From positions 106,252 to 170,251 of the forward strand of contig JBMNEO010000007.1 in assembly GCA_050948825.1 (NCBI GenBank): a stretch of 64,000 nt of DNA, read 5' to 3'. This document shows positions 16,526 through 24,615 of this stretch, in pieces. The translations under genes and the position numbers were made by a program. Numbering within the stretch: position 1 is the first letter of the stretch; every line of letters starts with the position of its first letter. The notes beneath the pieces are model-generated. The model saw only the letters and a list, made by a program, of their open reading frames with translations. It was not told the DNA's origin and ran no database searches. Source of the DNA: DUQX01 sp050948825. GTDB lineage: Bacteria; Bacillota; Dethiobacteria; DTU022; UBA8154.

Positions 16526-17371
16526 ATGGATCCAAAAAACAAGGATGAAGAAAGATACACCCTGATTGAAGCAATGCTTAAATTAGCACCTTACATTCAA
16601 CAACTGGTGCCTTTTGATTGTTCAATTGCCGTGACTGACAGGGAAAAGTTTCTTATTGACCGTATGGCAAAAGATTTTGAACTGGAATGTAACGAAGGAA
16701 AACCGATCCCCAAAAGGAGCGGCATTAGCAAAGCCATTCAATCGGGTAAGGTCCAGCATACTATTTTGCCAAAGGAAGTATATGGTATCCCCTTCAAGTC
16801 AGTAACCGTTCCTGTAACTGATGAGAAAGGTAATATTGTGGGTGTCTTTGCTATTGGTTTGAGCATGAAGACTGAGGAAACGCTAAAAGAAGCAGCTCAC
16901 TCTTTTGCTTCAACCAATGAGGAGGTTATTGCCTCTACCGAGGAGCTTTCTGCAGCGGCACAAGAACTTGTTTCCGAGATGGAAAAACTAAATTTCTTGC
17001 GTGAAGAAGTCGAAAAGCAGGTCAGTATGACGGAGAAGCTGCTGATTTTTATTAAAAAAATAGCGGCAGATTCTAATTTATTGGGACTAAACGCTGCCAT
17101 TGAAGCTGCCAGGGTGGGCCATGAAGGGCGTGGTTTTGCAGTAGTCGCCAATGAAATTCGTAAGATGGCTGAAAGCAGTGCAAAATCAGTAGAAGAAATC
17201 ACTGAAATAATAGAGGCAATTAAACGGGAAGTATCGAAAATGAGTGAAGAAATACCAAAAATATTACAGATATCCCAGCATCAGGCCGCGGCCAGCCAGG
17301 AAATTACTGCTTCAATCCAGGGATTAACCGGTTATGTTGAGGATATTGAAAAGATAGCTGAAAAACTTTGA
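16526..17371 (+). CDS. Soluble methyl-accepting chemotaxis-like signalling protein
   Basis: A 281-residue protein without membrane helices. Residues 1-115 form a small sensor-like domain (it contains VTVPVTDEKGNIVGVFAIGLS, resembling a PAS/Cache beta-sheet), and residues 120-281 carry the receptor signalling helices with the conserved tip NLLGLNAAIEAARVGHEGRGFAVVANEIRKMAESS. ATG 16526 follows AGGGAG (16512-16517). It would act on CheA/CheW or another partner in the cytoplasm. Being flanked by acyl-CoA ligases, it may sense a pathway intermediate. This class often stands alone as a cytosolic energy or metabolite sensor; its exact output is unknown. Confidence 0.8.
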   Translation: MDPKNKDEERYTLIEAMLKLAPYIQQLVPFDCSIAVTDREKFLIDRMAKDFELECNEGKPIPKRSGISKAIQSGKVQHTILPKEVYGIPFKSVTVPVTDEKGNIVGVFAIGLSMKTEETLKEAAHSFASTNEEVIASTEELSAAAQELVSEMEKLNFLREEVEKQVSMTEKLLIFIKKIAADSNLLGLNAAIEAARVGHEGRGFAVVANEIRKMAESSAKSVEEITEIIEAIKREVSKMSEEIPKILQISQHQAAASQEITASIQGLTGYVEDIEKIAEKL

Positions 17372-17430
17372 TTTCTTTATTATAATAAGAATGTTGGCCT
17401 TTGTTTAATTGAATCCGGTTTTTTAAAATA

Positions 17431-17475
17431 TTGACAAATGGGGGAATATAAATTAGTATTTAATCAAACGGTTGG
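17431..17475 (+). promoter_or_regulatory. Promoter and TetR operator-like site of ligase copy 2
   Basis: TTGACA (17431-17436), 17 bases, TAGTAT (17454-17459) is close to the sigma-A consensus. AATCAAACGGTTGG at 17462-17475 covers the expected start point, which is a typical repressor position, and is identical to the motif at 113-126. Confidence 0.7.
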
Positions 17476-17501
17476 TATTTAAAACAGAAAGGAGTATCAA
17501 G

Positions 17502-18836
17502 ATGAAAGTAAAAGGAACAGATTTTTATTGGAACCCTATTTTGGAAACATTACCGCGTGAGAAATTAAAAGCTCTTCAATTAAAAAAGTTTAAACGTATT
17601 CTTAAATGGGGTTATGATAATTCGAAGTTATACCGCCGCATTTATGATGAAGCCGGATTCCATCCAGAGGATGTCAAAACATGGGAAGACATTTCCAAAG
17701 TGCCCACGATTCAAAAAAACGATTATCTTGATGCTCAAGCCAAAGAACCGTGGCCGTATGGTGACAGCCTTTGTGTCCCTTTAGAGAAAGTGACGGAATA
17801 TCACCAAACCAGCGGTACTACGGGTCAGCCGGTGTATCAGCCGGATACCTGGCAGGACTGGGAATTACTGAATGAAATGTGGGCTTATATTATTTATGCT
17901 CAGGGTTTCAGGAATACAGACAGGGTTTTCATTCCTTTTGGTTATAATGTTTTTATCGCTTACTGGCAGGGGCATTATGCCTGTGAAAAGGTTGGCTGTG
18001 AAGTAGTTCCTGGAGGTATCCTTAATACTGAGGAAAGATTACTTAAAATCAAAGAATTAAAGGCTACCGCTTTAATGGCAACACCTACTTATGTTTTAAC
18101 TATGGCTGATGCCTGTCGGACTAAGCTTCAAATAGATCCGCGCGATTTGGGGATAAAGAGAATACTTTGTGCAGGTGAGCCGGGGGCCAATGTGCCGACA
18201 ACAAAGGCGCGCATGGAAGAGGCCTGGAATGCCAAAGTATATGATCATGTCGGCGGTACCGAGTGCGGTGGTTGGTCCTATGAGTGCATTTATCAGCCCG
18301 GAGGGGTTCATGTAAACGAAGCTCTTTGTTTGGTAGAGCTGGTGGATATTGAAACCGGGGAACCCATTGAAGAGCCCAATAAACCGGGTAAATTAATCAT
18401 GACGCTTTTCGATCGTTTGGCACAGCCAACCATCAGGTTTGATTCCAAAGATGTTAGTATGTGGGGAGAGGAATGCGAGTGCGGGCGGACCTTCAGATTA
18501 TTAAAAGGCGGCTTGCACGGTCGTGTTGATCACATAACTAAAGTAAAGGGAGTATTGTTTAGCCCGGTGTCTGTGGAAGAAGTAGTACGCGGTATGCCTG
18601 AGCTGGGAGATGAATATGAACTGATTGTAAGCAAAAAGGGTGATGCCGATCTGCTTACGCTTAAAGTAGAACTGGCACCGGGTACCGGCGCTACACCGGA
18701 AATGGTTCAACCTGAGTTGGTGCGGCAGCTTCGTTTAAAAACCAATCTGGCCTATATAATAGAGTTTCATGAATATGGTAGTCTGCCGCGTTATGAGGTG
18801 AAAGCAAAGCGTTTTAAGGATTTAAGAAAAAAATAA
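17502..18836 (+). CDS. Phenylacetate-CoA ligase family (PaaK-type) acyl/aryl-CoA ligase, copy 2
   Basis: A 444-residue ligase that matches copy 1 (4676) almost throughout, including YHQTSGTTGQPVYQPDTWQDW, ILNTEERLLKIKELKATALM and HITKVKGVLFSPVSVEEVV. Differences cluster in the segment after the ATP-binding loop (ELLNEMWAYIIYAQG against WWSECWSYILWAQG) and near HVGGTECGGW, where acid specificity is often set, so the two may prefer different acids. ATG 17502 has GAAAGGAG 7 bases before it. The gene has its own promoter and operator-like site, in contrast with copy 1, and is followed by the 61-residue protein. Confidence 0.84.
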   Translation: MKVKGTDFYWNPILETLPREKLKALQLKKFKRILKWGYDNSKLYRRIYDEAGFHPEDVKTWEDISKVPTIQKNDYLDAQAKEPWPYGDSLCVPLEKVTEYHQTSGTTGQPVYQPDTWQDWELLNEMWAYIIYAQGFRNTDRVFIPFGYNVFIAYWQGHYACEKVGCEVVPGGILNTEERLLKIKELKATALMATPTYVLTMADACRTKLQIDPRDLGIKRILCAGEPGANVPTTKARMEEAWNAKVYDHVGGTECGGWSYECIYQPGGVHVNEALCLVELVDIETGEPIEEPNKPGKLIMTLFDRLAQPTIRFDSKDVSMWGEECECGRTFRLLKGGLHGRVDHITKVKGVLFSPVSVEEVVRGMPELGDEYELIVSKKGDADLLTLKVELAPGTGATPEMVQPELVRQLRLKTNLAYIIEFHEYGSLPRYEVKAKRFKDLRKK

Positions 18837-18903
18837 AGGTAGTGTTTGGTGATCTAAATGTGGTGAAAGTATTATTCATTTTTTATAAAAGGGGGATGTT
18901 CCT

Positions 18904-19089
18904 GTGATAACCGCTGAAGTAAATTTAAAGGAAATGGCTGGACTTATTGCAGATATTAGGAAAAAAGTAGAACGATTAATGGAGATATCAGGTGGCATGC
19001 AGTGTGTTGATAGAAACTGCGATCGAATTCTGGCAAGCGTTAAAATGTTGGAGTTAAATATATCCGATGTAGTTGAATTTTTTGATTAA
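18904..19089 (+). CDS. Small hypothetical protein (61 aa)
   Basis: A GTG-started frame with AAAGGGGGATG upstream, ending just before a perfect terminator. The product has a heptad-like pattern (LIADIRKKVERLMEI) followed by CVDRNCDRILASVKMLELNISDVVEF, suggesting two short helices and perhaps a Cys pair (Cys32 and Cys37). It resembles small proteins that I have seen beside aryl-CoA genes of syntrophic Clostridia, but I cannot name a family. Codon use and the ribosome site argue it is real. It shares a transcript with ligase copy 2. Confidence 0.6.
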   Translation: MITAEVNLKEMAGLIADIRKKVERLMEISGGMQCVDRNCDRILASVKMLELNISDVVEFFD

Positions 19090-19116
19090 ACGAGGAAGAA
19101 CTGGAAATTTTAAGAT

Positions 19117-19162
19117 AAGGCAACTGTCTATAGTGATAAAAGGACAGTTGCCTTTCTTTTTT
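19117..19162 (+). terminator. Strong terminator closing the ligase copy 2 operon
   Basis: AAGGCAACTGTC (19117-19128) pairs perfectly with GACAGTTGCCTT (19143-19154), followed by TCTTTTTT. Confidence 0.85.
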
Positions 19163-19204
19163 AATTTTCAATAGAATAAATCAGGATGTATGACCAAAAT
19201 AATT

Positions 19205-19249
19205 TTGACAAATATTGTTTGTGATGATAAAATTAAAACAAACGATAGG
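19205..19249 (+). promoter_or_regulatory. tetR promoter with candidate self-repression site
   Basis: TTGACA (19205-19210), 17 bases, TAAAAT (19228-19233). AAACAAACGATAGG at 19236-19249 matches the 14-base motif of the two acyl-CoA promoters at 11 positions and sits at the same place relative to the -10, consistent with autoregulation. Confidence 0.6.
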
Positions 19250-19279
19250 TAAAAAATATAGGGATCGAAGGGGCGGGCA

Positions 19280-19897
19280 GTGCAGATGAATCTAAGAAAA
19301 GATACGGTAAGTACCGACGAAATCGGTAAAAATAAACGAGATGAAATTTTATATGAAGCCGGCAAGCTGTTCAGGAGAAAAGGGTTTAATGGTACTTCTA
19401 TGCAGGATATTGCTTCTGAAGTCGGAATTTTAAAAGGGAGTATTTATTATTACTTTAATAGTAAGGATGAGATATTTCGTGAAGTGCTCAACAAAGGGAT
19501 TAGCCCTGTCTTAAAAAAAGCAGAGTTAATTAAGAGCAAAAATTTACCACCAGCAGAAAAATTGCGGGAATTGATTAAGGATCATATTAATTATATCATG
19601 GATAATAATTATTCCCTAGTTCTTTTCTTCCAGGAAAAAGAAAATATTTCAGCCAGTCAGACCAAACATTATGTGGAAAGTAGAAATAAATATGAAAAAA
19701 TATTTAAAGATGTCCTGAGCGATGGTATAAAGCTGGGTGTTTTTCCTCCGGTAAATGTATCACTTACTGTATTTGCTATTCTGGGGATGTGTAACTGGAT
19801 TATTCAGTGGTATAATCCCAGCGGCCCAAGCAGCCACGATGAGATTATCGAGCATATGGTTTATTTAATATGTGATTTGATGCTAAATGTTAATTAA
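19280..19897 (+). CDS. TetR/AcrR family regulator, probable acyl-CoA-responsive repressor
   Basis: A 205-residue regulator. The N-terminal helix-turn-helix is GTSMQDIASEVGILKGSIYYYFNSKDEIF (about residues 39-67). The C-terminal domain has the ...LGMCNWIIQWYNPSGPSSHDEI... segment that I associate with KstR2/FadR-like TetR proteins that bind acyl-CoA. GTG 19280 or ATG 19286 may be the start; GAAGGGG is upstream. It lies at the end of the catabolic region behind its own promoter carrying an operator-like site, so it probably represses the nearby ligase and oxidoreductase operons until an acyl-CoA intermediate accumulates. That role is inferred. Confidence 0.8.
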   Translation: MQMNLRKDTVSTDEIGKNKRDEILYEAGKLFRRKGFNGTSMQDIASEVGILKGSIYYYFNSKDEIFREVLNKGISPVLKKAELIKSKNLPPAEKLRELIKDHINYIMDNNYSLVLFFQEKENISASQTKHYVESRNKYEKIFKDVLSDGIKLGVFPPVNVSLTVFAILGMCNWIIQWYNPSGPSSHDEIIEHMVYLICDLMLNVN

Positions 19898-19949
19898 TCT
19901 TAGAAAAGCGTTTTTCTGTTATTTGCTAGCCTTTATTAAAGATTTTATG

Positions 19950-19996
19950 AACAGCCTTTTTCAGGCTGTTTTTCCTAATATACATTGTTAGGAAAA
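19950..19996 (+). terminator. Double hairpin terminator after tetR
   Basis: AACAGCC (19950-19956) with GGCTGTT (19964-19970) plus TTT forms the first hairpin; TTTTCCTAA (19970-19978) with TTAGGAAAA (19988-19996) forms the second. The rest of the gap to pyrH at 20264 shows only a weak TATAAT near 20191 as a possible pyrH promoter. Confidence 0.7.
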
Positions 19997-20263
19997 CTGT
20001 TCCCATATTTTTTGCTGTCTAAAAAGTTGTTTTTAAAATAATATGTATCACGGAAGGATTTCGAAGTTCTAGTGGTGAATTTAATTAACTGGTAGAAAAT
20101 GTAGTAACGTTATAGTATCCCCTGCAGTGAAGAATATAATTTGATAAGATATTTTTTGCGTATGTTTAATGTCATGTGAGGGGTAAACTTTATAATACAG
20201 GCAGCATAACAGTGACAGTATAAAGATGGCAAATACTACCGAACATATATGGGGGAAATAAAG

Positions 20264-20992
20264 ATGACTTTACCTGTTTATAAAAGAGTTATTCTTAAAT
20301 TAAGCGGGGAAGCTCTTAGTGGAGAAAAGGGGTATGGTATAGATTTCAATGTCTTGAAAAATATTTCGGAACAGATTAAAGAGGTAAAAAAGTACAAAGT
20401 AGAAATAGCGGTAGTGGTTGGCGGAGGGAATATCTGGAGGGGTGCCGGTGCCTCAGAGCGGGGAATGGATCGGGCAACGGCAGATTATATGGGCATGCTT
20501 GCCACAGTGATAAATGCACTGGCATTACAGGATGCTCTGGAAAGGATAAATGTTGATACCAGGGTGCAATCAGCCATAGAAATGCAGCAAGTAGCCGAGC
20601 CTTATATTCGCAGGAGGGCAATAAGGCATTTGGAAAAGGGAAGGGTTGTGATATTTGCTGCAGGGACGGGTAATCCTTATTTTTCAACCGATACAACGGC
20701 TGCATTGAGGGCGGCGGAAATTGAAGCAGAGGTAATATTACTGGCAAAAGGAAAAGTTGATGCCATCTATAATATGGATCCTCTTACCAACCCTGATGCC
20801 CAAAAATTTACCGAATTAAGCTATATTGAAGTAATAAACCGCGGCCTTGGTGTGATGGATTCTACCGCTGCCTCTTTATGCATGGATAACAAAATAACTC
20901 TGGTGGTATTTGGGTTAAATAAATCTGAGAATATTAAAAGGGTAATAATGGGAGAAAAAATGGGAACCATTGTAAGGGGGGAAATCAGGTAA
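20264..20992 (+). CDS. pyrH: UMP kinase
   Basis: A 242-residue amino-acid-kinase-fold UMP kinase, hexameric in bacteria, converting UMP to UDP. LKLSGEALSG, VVVGGGNIWRG and GTGNPYFSTDTTAALRAAEI are the substrate and phosphate loops. ATG 20264 is chosen since GGGGG (20252-20256) lies at ribosome-site distance, overlapping an in-frame ATG at 20249. The stop overlaps the frr start (TAATG). It heads a housekeeping operon; rpsB and tsf, which normally precede pyrH, are not here, so the catabolic region seems to separate them. Confidence 0.95.
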   Translation: MTLPVYKRVILKLSGEALSGEKGYGIDFNVLKNISEQIKEVKKYKVEIAVVVGGGNIWRGAGASERGMDRATADYMGMLATVINALALQDALERINVDTRVQSAIEMQQVAEPYIRRRAIRHLEKGRVVIFAAGTGNPYFSTDTTAALRAAEIEAEVILLAKGKVDAIYNMDPLTNPDAQKFTELSYIEVINRGLGVMDSTAASLCMDNKITLVVFGLNKSENIKRVIMGEKMGTIVRGEIR

Positions 20993-21546
20993 TGGAGGAA
21001 ATTATAAAAAAAACAGAAGATAAAATGGAAAAGAGTATTGAGGTTTTTAAAAAGGAGCTCACTACTTTAAGAGCAGGCCGAGCCGTACCTTCTTTGCTGG
21101 ATAAAGTAATGGTAAATTATTACAACAACCCAACACCGCTAAACCAGCTGGCAACAATATCAGCACCTGAACCCAGGTTGCTGGTTATACAGCCATGGGA
21201 TAAAAATGTTATCGGCGAAATAGAAAAAGGTATTTTAAAATCTGATTTGGGGCTAACCCCAAATAATGATGGGAATATTATCAGGTTGCCTATTCCTCAG
21301 CTTACGGAAGAAAGAAGAAAGGAACTGGTAAAAACAATTAAAAAGAAGGCTGAGGAAACCAAGGTGGCTATTAGAAATATTCGCCGTGAGGCAAATGATT
21401 TATTAAAAACAGAAGAAAAAAATGGCCGTATTTCGGAAGATAACTTGAGATTATTTCAAGAAGAAGTGCAAGATTTAACAAAAAATGAAACTGAAAAAGT
21501 TGACAAAATCCTTGAGTTAAAAGAGAAAGAGATCATGGAAGTTTAG
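20992..21546 (+). CDS. frr: Ribosome recycling factor
   Basis: A 184-residue protein of standard length, with LTTLRAGRAVPSLLDKVMVNYYNNPTPLNQLATI near the N-terminus and the three-helix-bundle C-terminus (RRKELVKTIKKKAEETKVAIRNIRREAND). With EF-G it splits post-termination ribosomes. The ATG overlaps the pyrH stop, giving tight coupling. Confidence 0.96.
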   Translation: MEEIIKKTEDKMEKSIEVFKKELTTLRAGRAVPSLLDKVMVNYYNNPTPLNQLATISAPEPRLLVIQPWDKNVIGEIEKGILKSDLGLTPNNDGNIIRLPIPQLTEERRKELVKTIKKKAEETKVAIRNIRREANDLLKTEEKNGRISEDNLRLFQEEVQDLTKNETEKVDKILELKEKEIMEV

Positions 21547-21563
21547 TTGGAGGATCTGTTGCA

Positions 21564-21778
21564 ATGGATATGCAAATTCCTGACCTAACTGCTTACCGGT
21601 TGGATGAGGCGCTTAATATTTTAAAAAAAAAGGAATAATATGTGTTCTAAGACAGACAAAACCTCCTTCTTCTGGGAAAGATAATTTTGTAAAAGAAGAA
21701 AATATACATTTACGAGTTCTTAAACAGATAATTGTAGGACCCGATACAGTAGAGCTAATTGTCGCAGAAGAAAAGTGA
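21564..21778 (+). CDS. PASTA-like small protein, frameshifted in an A9 run
   Basis: ATG 21564 with TTGGAGG (21549-21553) starts MDMQIPDLTAYRLDEALNIL, a clear PASTA-domain start, but the frame stops after 24 codons at 21638. Reading one extra A in the A9 run (21623-21631) restores a frame to TGA 21776-21778, giving a 71-residue product continuing GIICVLRQTKPPSS...LRVLKQIIVGPDTVELIVAEEK. Homologues of this shape sit between frr and uppS in relatives, as I recall. So either a base was lost (mutation or sequencing error), or transcription slippage at A9 supplies it. The function is unknown. Confidence 0.65.
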
Positions 21779-21821
21779 GAAATTATACCCCCAAATGGGG
21801 GTCTATTTATACTTCAGGGTG

Positions 21822-22580
21822 ATGAATGTGGATAAACGGCAAAAACGTGAAGAAGAATTGTTCAGGGAATTAAAGGAAGGAACACTTCCAGAACATGTTG
21901 CCATAATAATGGATGGAAACGGCCGGTGGGCCAAGAAAAGAGGGCTGCCGAGATTAGCAGGACACCGGGCAGGTATCAATGCCTTAAAGAAAATAGTAGC
22001 CTGTGCTCAGGAGCTTGGTATAAAGGTCTTAACGTTGTATGCTTTTTCAACTGAGAACTGGAAGAGGCCTAAGTGGGAAGTGGAATTCATAATGCGTTTG
22101 CCGGAAGAGTATTTGCAAAAAGAATTAGGATTTTTAATTGAGAAAAATATTGTCATTAAAACCTTAGGAGATCTTGATGGGATTCCCAGGCTTACGCAAA
22201 AAGCGATAAGGAAAGCTGTAATGGCCACAAAAGAAAATACGGGGATGATTTTAAATTTTGCTTTTAATTATGGCGGCCGCGCAGAAATCATCAGCACCGT
22301 AAAGAAGATTTCTCAGGAAGTGCTCGAAGGCAGGCTTCAATGGAACGAGATAAACGAAGAGGTCTTTTCCCGGCACCTCTATACCAGTTCTATTCCTGAT
22401 CCGGATTTATTAATTCGTCCCAGCGGAGAGCTTCGAATCAGCAATTTTTTACTCTGGCAGCTGGCTTATACAGAATTGTGGTTTACCAGAGTTATGTGGC
22501 CGGATTTTAATGAAAATTATTTTCTTAAAGCAATAAAAGATTACCAGAAAAGGGAAAGAAGATTCGGAGGTATTTTATAA
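21822..22580 (+). CDS. uppS: Undecaprenyl diphosphate synthase (cis-prenyltransferase)
   Basis: A protein of about 250 residues making the C55 lipid carrier for cell-wall precursors from FPP and IPP. HVAIIMDGNGRWAKKRGLPRLAGHRAG holds the catalytic Asp and diphosphate-binding site, with TLYAFSTENWKRP and LLIRPSGELRISNFLLWQLAYTEL. The start is ATG 21822 or GTG 21828 (AGGGTGAT lies just before). A hairpin ACCCCC/GGGGGT (21787-21802) lies in the short leader. Confidence 0.95.
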   Translation: MNVDKRQKREEELFRELKEGTLPEHVAIIMDGNGRWAKKRGLPRLAGHRAGINALKKIVACAQELGIKVLTLYAFSTENWKRPKWEVEFIMRLPEEYLQKELGFLIEKNIVIKTLGDLDGIPRLTQKAIRKAVMATKENTGMILNFAFNYGGRAEIISTVKKISQEVLEGRLQWNEINEEVFSRHLYTSSIPDPDLLIRPSGELRISNFLLWQLAYTELWFTRVMWPDFNENYFLKAIKDYQKRERRFGGIL

Positions 22581-22596
22581 CTGGGGTGGTGTGTTA

Positions 22597-23382
22597 ATGT
22601 TAAAAAGAACAGTTACTATAATAATCGGAGTGCCGTTCATAATTTTTTTTGTCTTTCTTGGAGGTTACTGGTTTGGACTTTTGGTTCTTATAATCTCATT
22701 ATTGGGATTAAAAGAATATTACAGCTTAATGAAAAAAGGTGGATGGAAACCTGTTAAAGCGTTGGGCTATTTCTTTATTTCACTTGCTCTTTATGCCGCA
22801 TATAAAGGAAACCTGTCACTTATAGTATTCCTGTGGGTTTTCTTCTTTGCTGCATATAATCTGGTTCACATTTTTTTGCCGAAAGTTAAATACTGGGAAT
22901 CCGCTATTTCTTTTTGGGGTATAATTAGTACCGGGGGCATGGGGAGCTTTTTACTAGCAACCAGATTGTTACCGGAAGGTTTTCTTGCTACCGTTTTCTT
23001 TTTTATTTTTATCTGGGTTACGGATATTATGGCTTTTCTGGTTGGAAGCTTAACGGGCAGGACACCGCTGGCTCCACAAATTAGTCCCAAGAAAACAGTA
23101 GAGGGCGCTATCGGAGGGTTAACAGGGAGTACTTTGACTGGTTTGATTCTCGCTTGTTTTTTTCCGTTATTTTTTCACGGCTATTTATCGGGGATGCTTC
23201 TGGGATTGGCAACCGGTGTTATCGGTTCTCTTGGTGATTTATCCCAATCGGCTTTGAAAAGAAGTGCGGGCACCAAAGATTCCGGGGATTTTTTGCCCGG
23301 CCATGGCGGTATTTTGGACCGCTTTGACAGTCTTTTTTTTGCAGCCCCTTTTTATTATCTTTGTTTTACTAAATTTTTCTAA
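22597..23382 (+). CDS. cdsA: Phosphatidate cytidylyltransferase
   Basis: A 261-residue membrane protein with about eight helices. The C-terminal family signature SLGDLSQSALKRSAGTKDSGDFLPGHGGILDRFDS is complete. It makes CDP-diacylglycerol for phospholipid synthesis. ATG 22597 follows GGGGTGGT; GTG 22591 is the alternative. The next gene dxr starts 54 bases later, and the operon order uppS-cdsA-dxr-rseP is typical. Confidence 0.94.
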   Translation: MLKRTVTIIIGVPFIIFFVFLGGYWFGLLVLIISLLGLKEYYSLMKKGGWKPVKALGYFFISLALYAAYKGNLSLIVFLWVFFFAAYNLVHIFLPKVKYWESAISFWGIISTGGMGSFLLATRLLPEGFLATVFFFIFIWVTDIMAFLVGSLTGRTPLAPQISPKKTVEGAIGGLTGSTLTGLILACFFPLFFHGYLSGMLLGLATGVIGSLGDLSQSALKRSAGTKDSGDFLPGHGGILDRFDSLFFAAPFYYLCFTKFF

Positions 23383-23436
23383 TTGATAAAATGGAAGAGC
23401 GCAGGTAAATTTGCTATAATTGGGAGAGAGGAAAAA

Positions 23437-24603
23437 ATGCTTCAACGTATTACAATCCTGGGTTCCACAGGTTCTATCGGAACTCAGACACTGCGGGTTA
23501 TAGACCGGTTTCCGGATAGGTTTAAGATCGTGGGGTTGTCAACCAAAAGGAATATTAAGCTCTTAGAACACCAAATCGAAAAATACAGGCCAGAAGCTGT
23601 AGCGGTCTTTGATAACGAAAAAGCTCTGGAGCTAAAAAAAAATATTAAAAGTAATAGTCGTCAAAAAACCGTAATTTTAACAGGTGAGGAAGGCATAACG
23701 GAACTGGCTGCCCTGCACAATGCAGAGATAGTCGTAGTTGCACTGGTCGGTTTCAGCGGTTTAAAGCCTACCCTTGCTGCCATTAAAGAAGGGAAAGAAA
23801 TAGCTCTGGCCAACAAAGAGGCCCTCGTGGTGGGCGGAGAGCTGATTATGAGCGAAGCCCGTTCCCGCAAGATAATTATCAGACCAATAGATAGCGAACA
23901 TTCGGCTATTTTCCAGTGTATAAATAAAGCAGCAGAAAATGAATTAAATAAAATAATCCTTACAGCTTCAGGAGGTCCTTTTAGGGGTTGGTTAAAAGAA
24001 AAGCTTGTTAATGTCACTCCCGCACAGGCTTTGAAACACCCCAACTGGAATATGGGGGCCAAAATTACTATTGATTCGGCAACCTTAATGAATAAGGGTT
24101 TTGAGGTAATCGAAGCCCGCTGGCTCTTTAATTTGGACTATAAAAAAATTGATGTTGTGATTCACCCCGAGAGCATTATTCACTCGATGGTAGAGTTTAT
24201 CGATGGTTCTATTCTTGCCCAGATGGGCATTCCTGATATGGTATTGCCAATTCAGTATGCTTTGAGTTACCCGGAGAGATGGGGCAATGAATTTCCCAGG
24301 TTAAACTGGCGAGAAAAACAGCAAATTCATTTTTACCCGCCGGATTTTGATAATTTTCCTTGCCTTAATTATGCTTATCAGGCGGGGAAGACTGGCGGGA
24401 CCTTGCCCGCTGTAATGAACGCGGCAAATGAGGTGGCGGTTGAAAAATTTTTAAAGAATGAGCTATCTTTTTTACATATTCCTTTGTTAATAGAAGAAAT
24501 AATGAACAGGCATATTGTAATATTTAACCCTTCCCTTGAGGAGCTAATTACCGTGGACAGTTGGGCCAGGGAAGAAGCAGATGCTGTCTGTCAAAAACTA
24601 TAA
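23437..24603 (+). CDS. dxr: 1-deoxy-D-xylulose-5-phosphate reductoisomerase
   Basis: A 388-residue enzyme of the MEP isoprenoid pathway, turning DXP into MEP with NADPH. ITILGSTGSIGTQTLRVI is the cofactor motif; LANKEALVVGGELI, PIDSEHSAIFQC and TASGGPFRGW are the active-site segments. ATG 23437 follows GGGAGAGAGG; earlier in-frame starts lack a site. Its product feeds IspG downstream in the same operon. Confidence 0.96.
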   Translation: MLQRITILGSTGSIGTQTLRVIDRFPDRFKIVGLSTKRNIKLLEHQIEKYRPEAVAVFDNEKALELKKNIKSNSRQKTVILTGEEGITELAALHNAEIVVVALVGFSGLKPTLAAIKEGKEIALANKEALVVGGELIMSEARSRKIIIRPIDSEHSAIFQCINKAAENELNKIILTASGGPFRGWLKEKLVNVTPAQALKHPNWNMGAKITIDSATLMNKGFEVIEARWLFNLDYKKIDVVIHPESIIHSMVEFIDGSILAQMGIPDMVLPIQYALSYPERWGNEFPRLNWREKQQIHFYPPDFDNFPCLNYAYQAGKTGGTLPAVMNAANEVAVEKFLKNELSFLHIPLLIEEIMNRHIVIFNPSLEELITVDSWAREEADAVCQKL

Positions 24604-24615
24604 GGAGGCTGTTTA

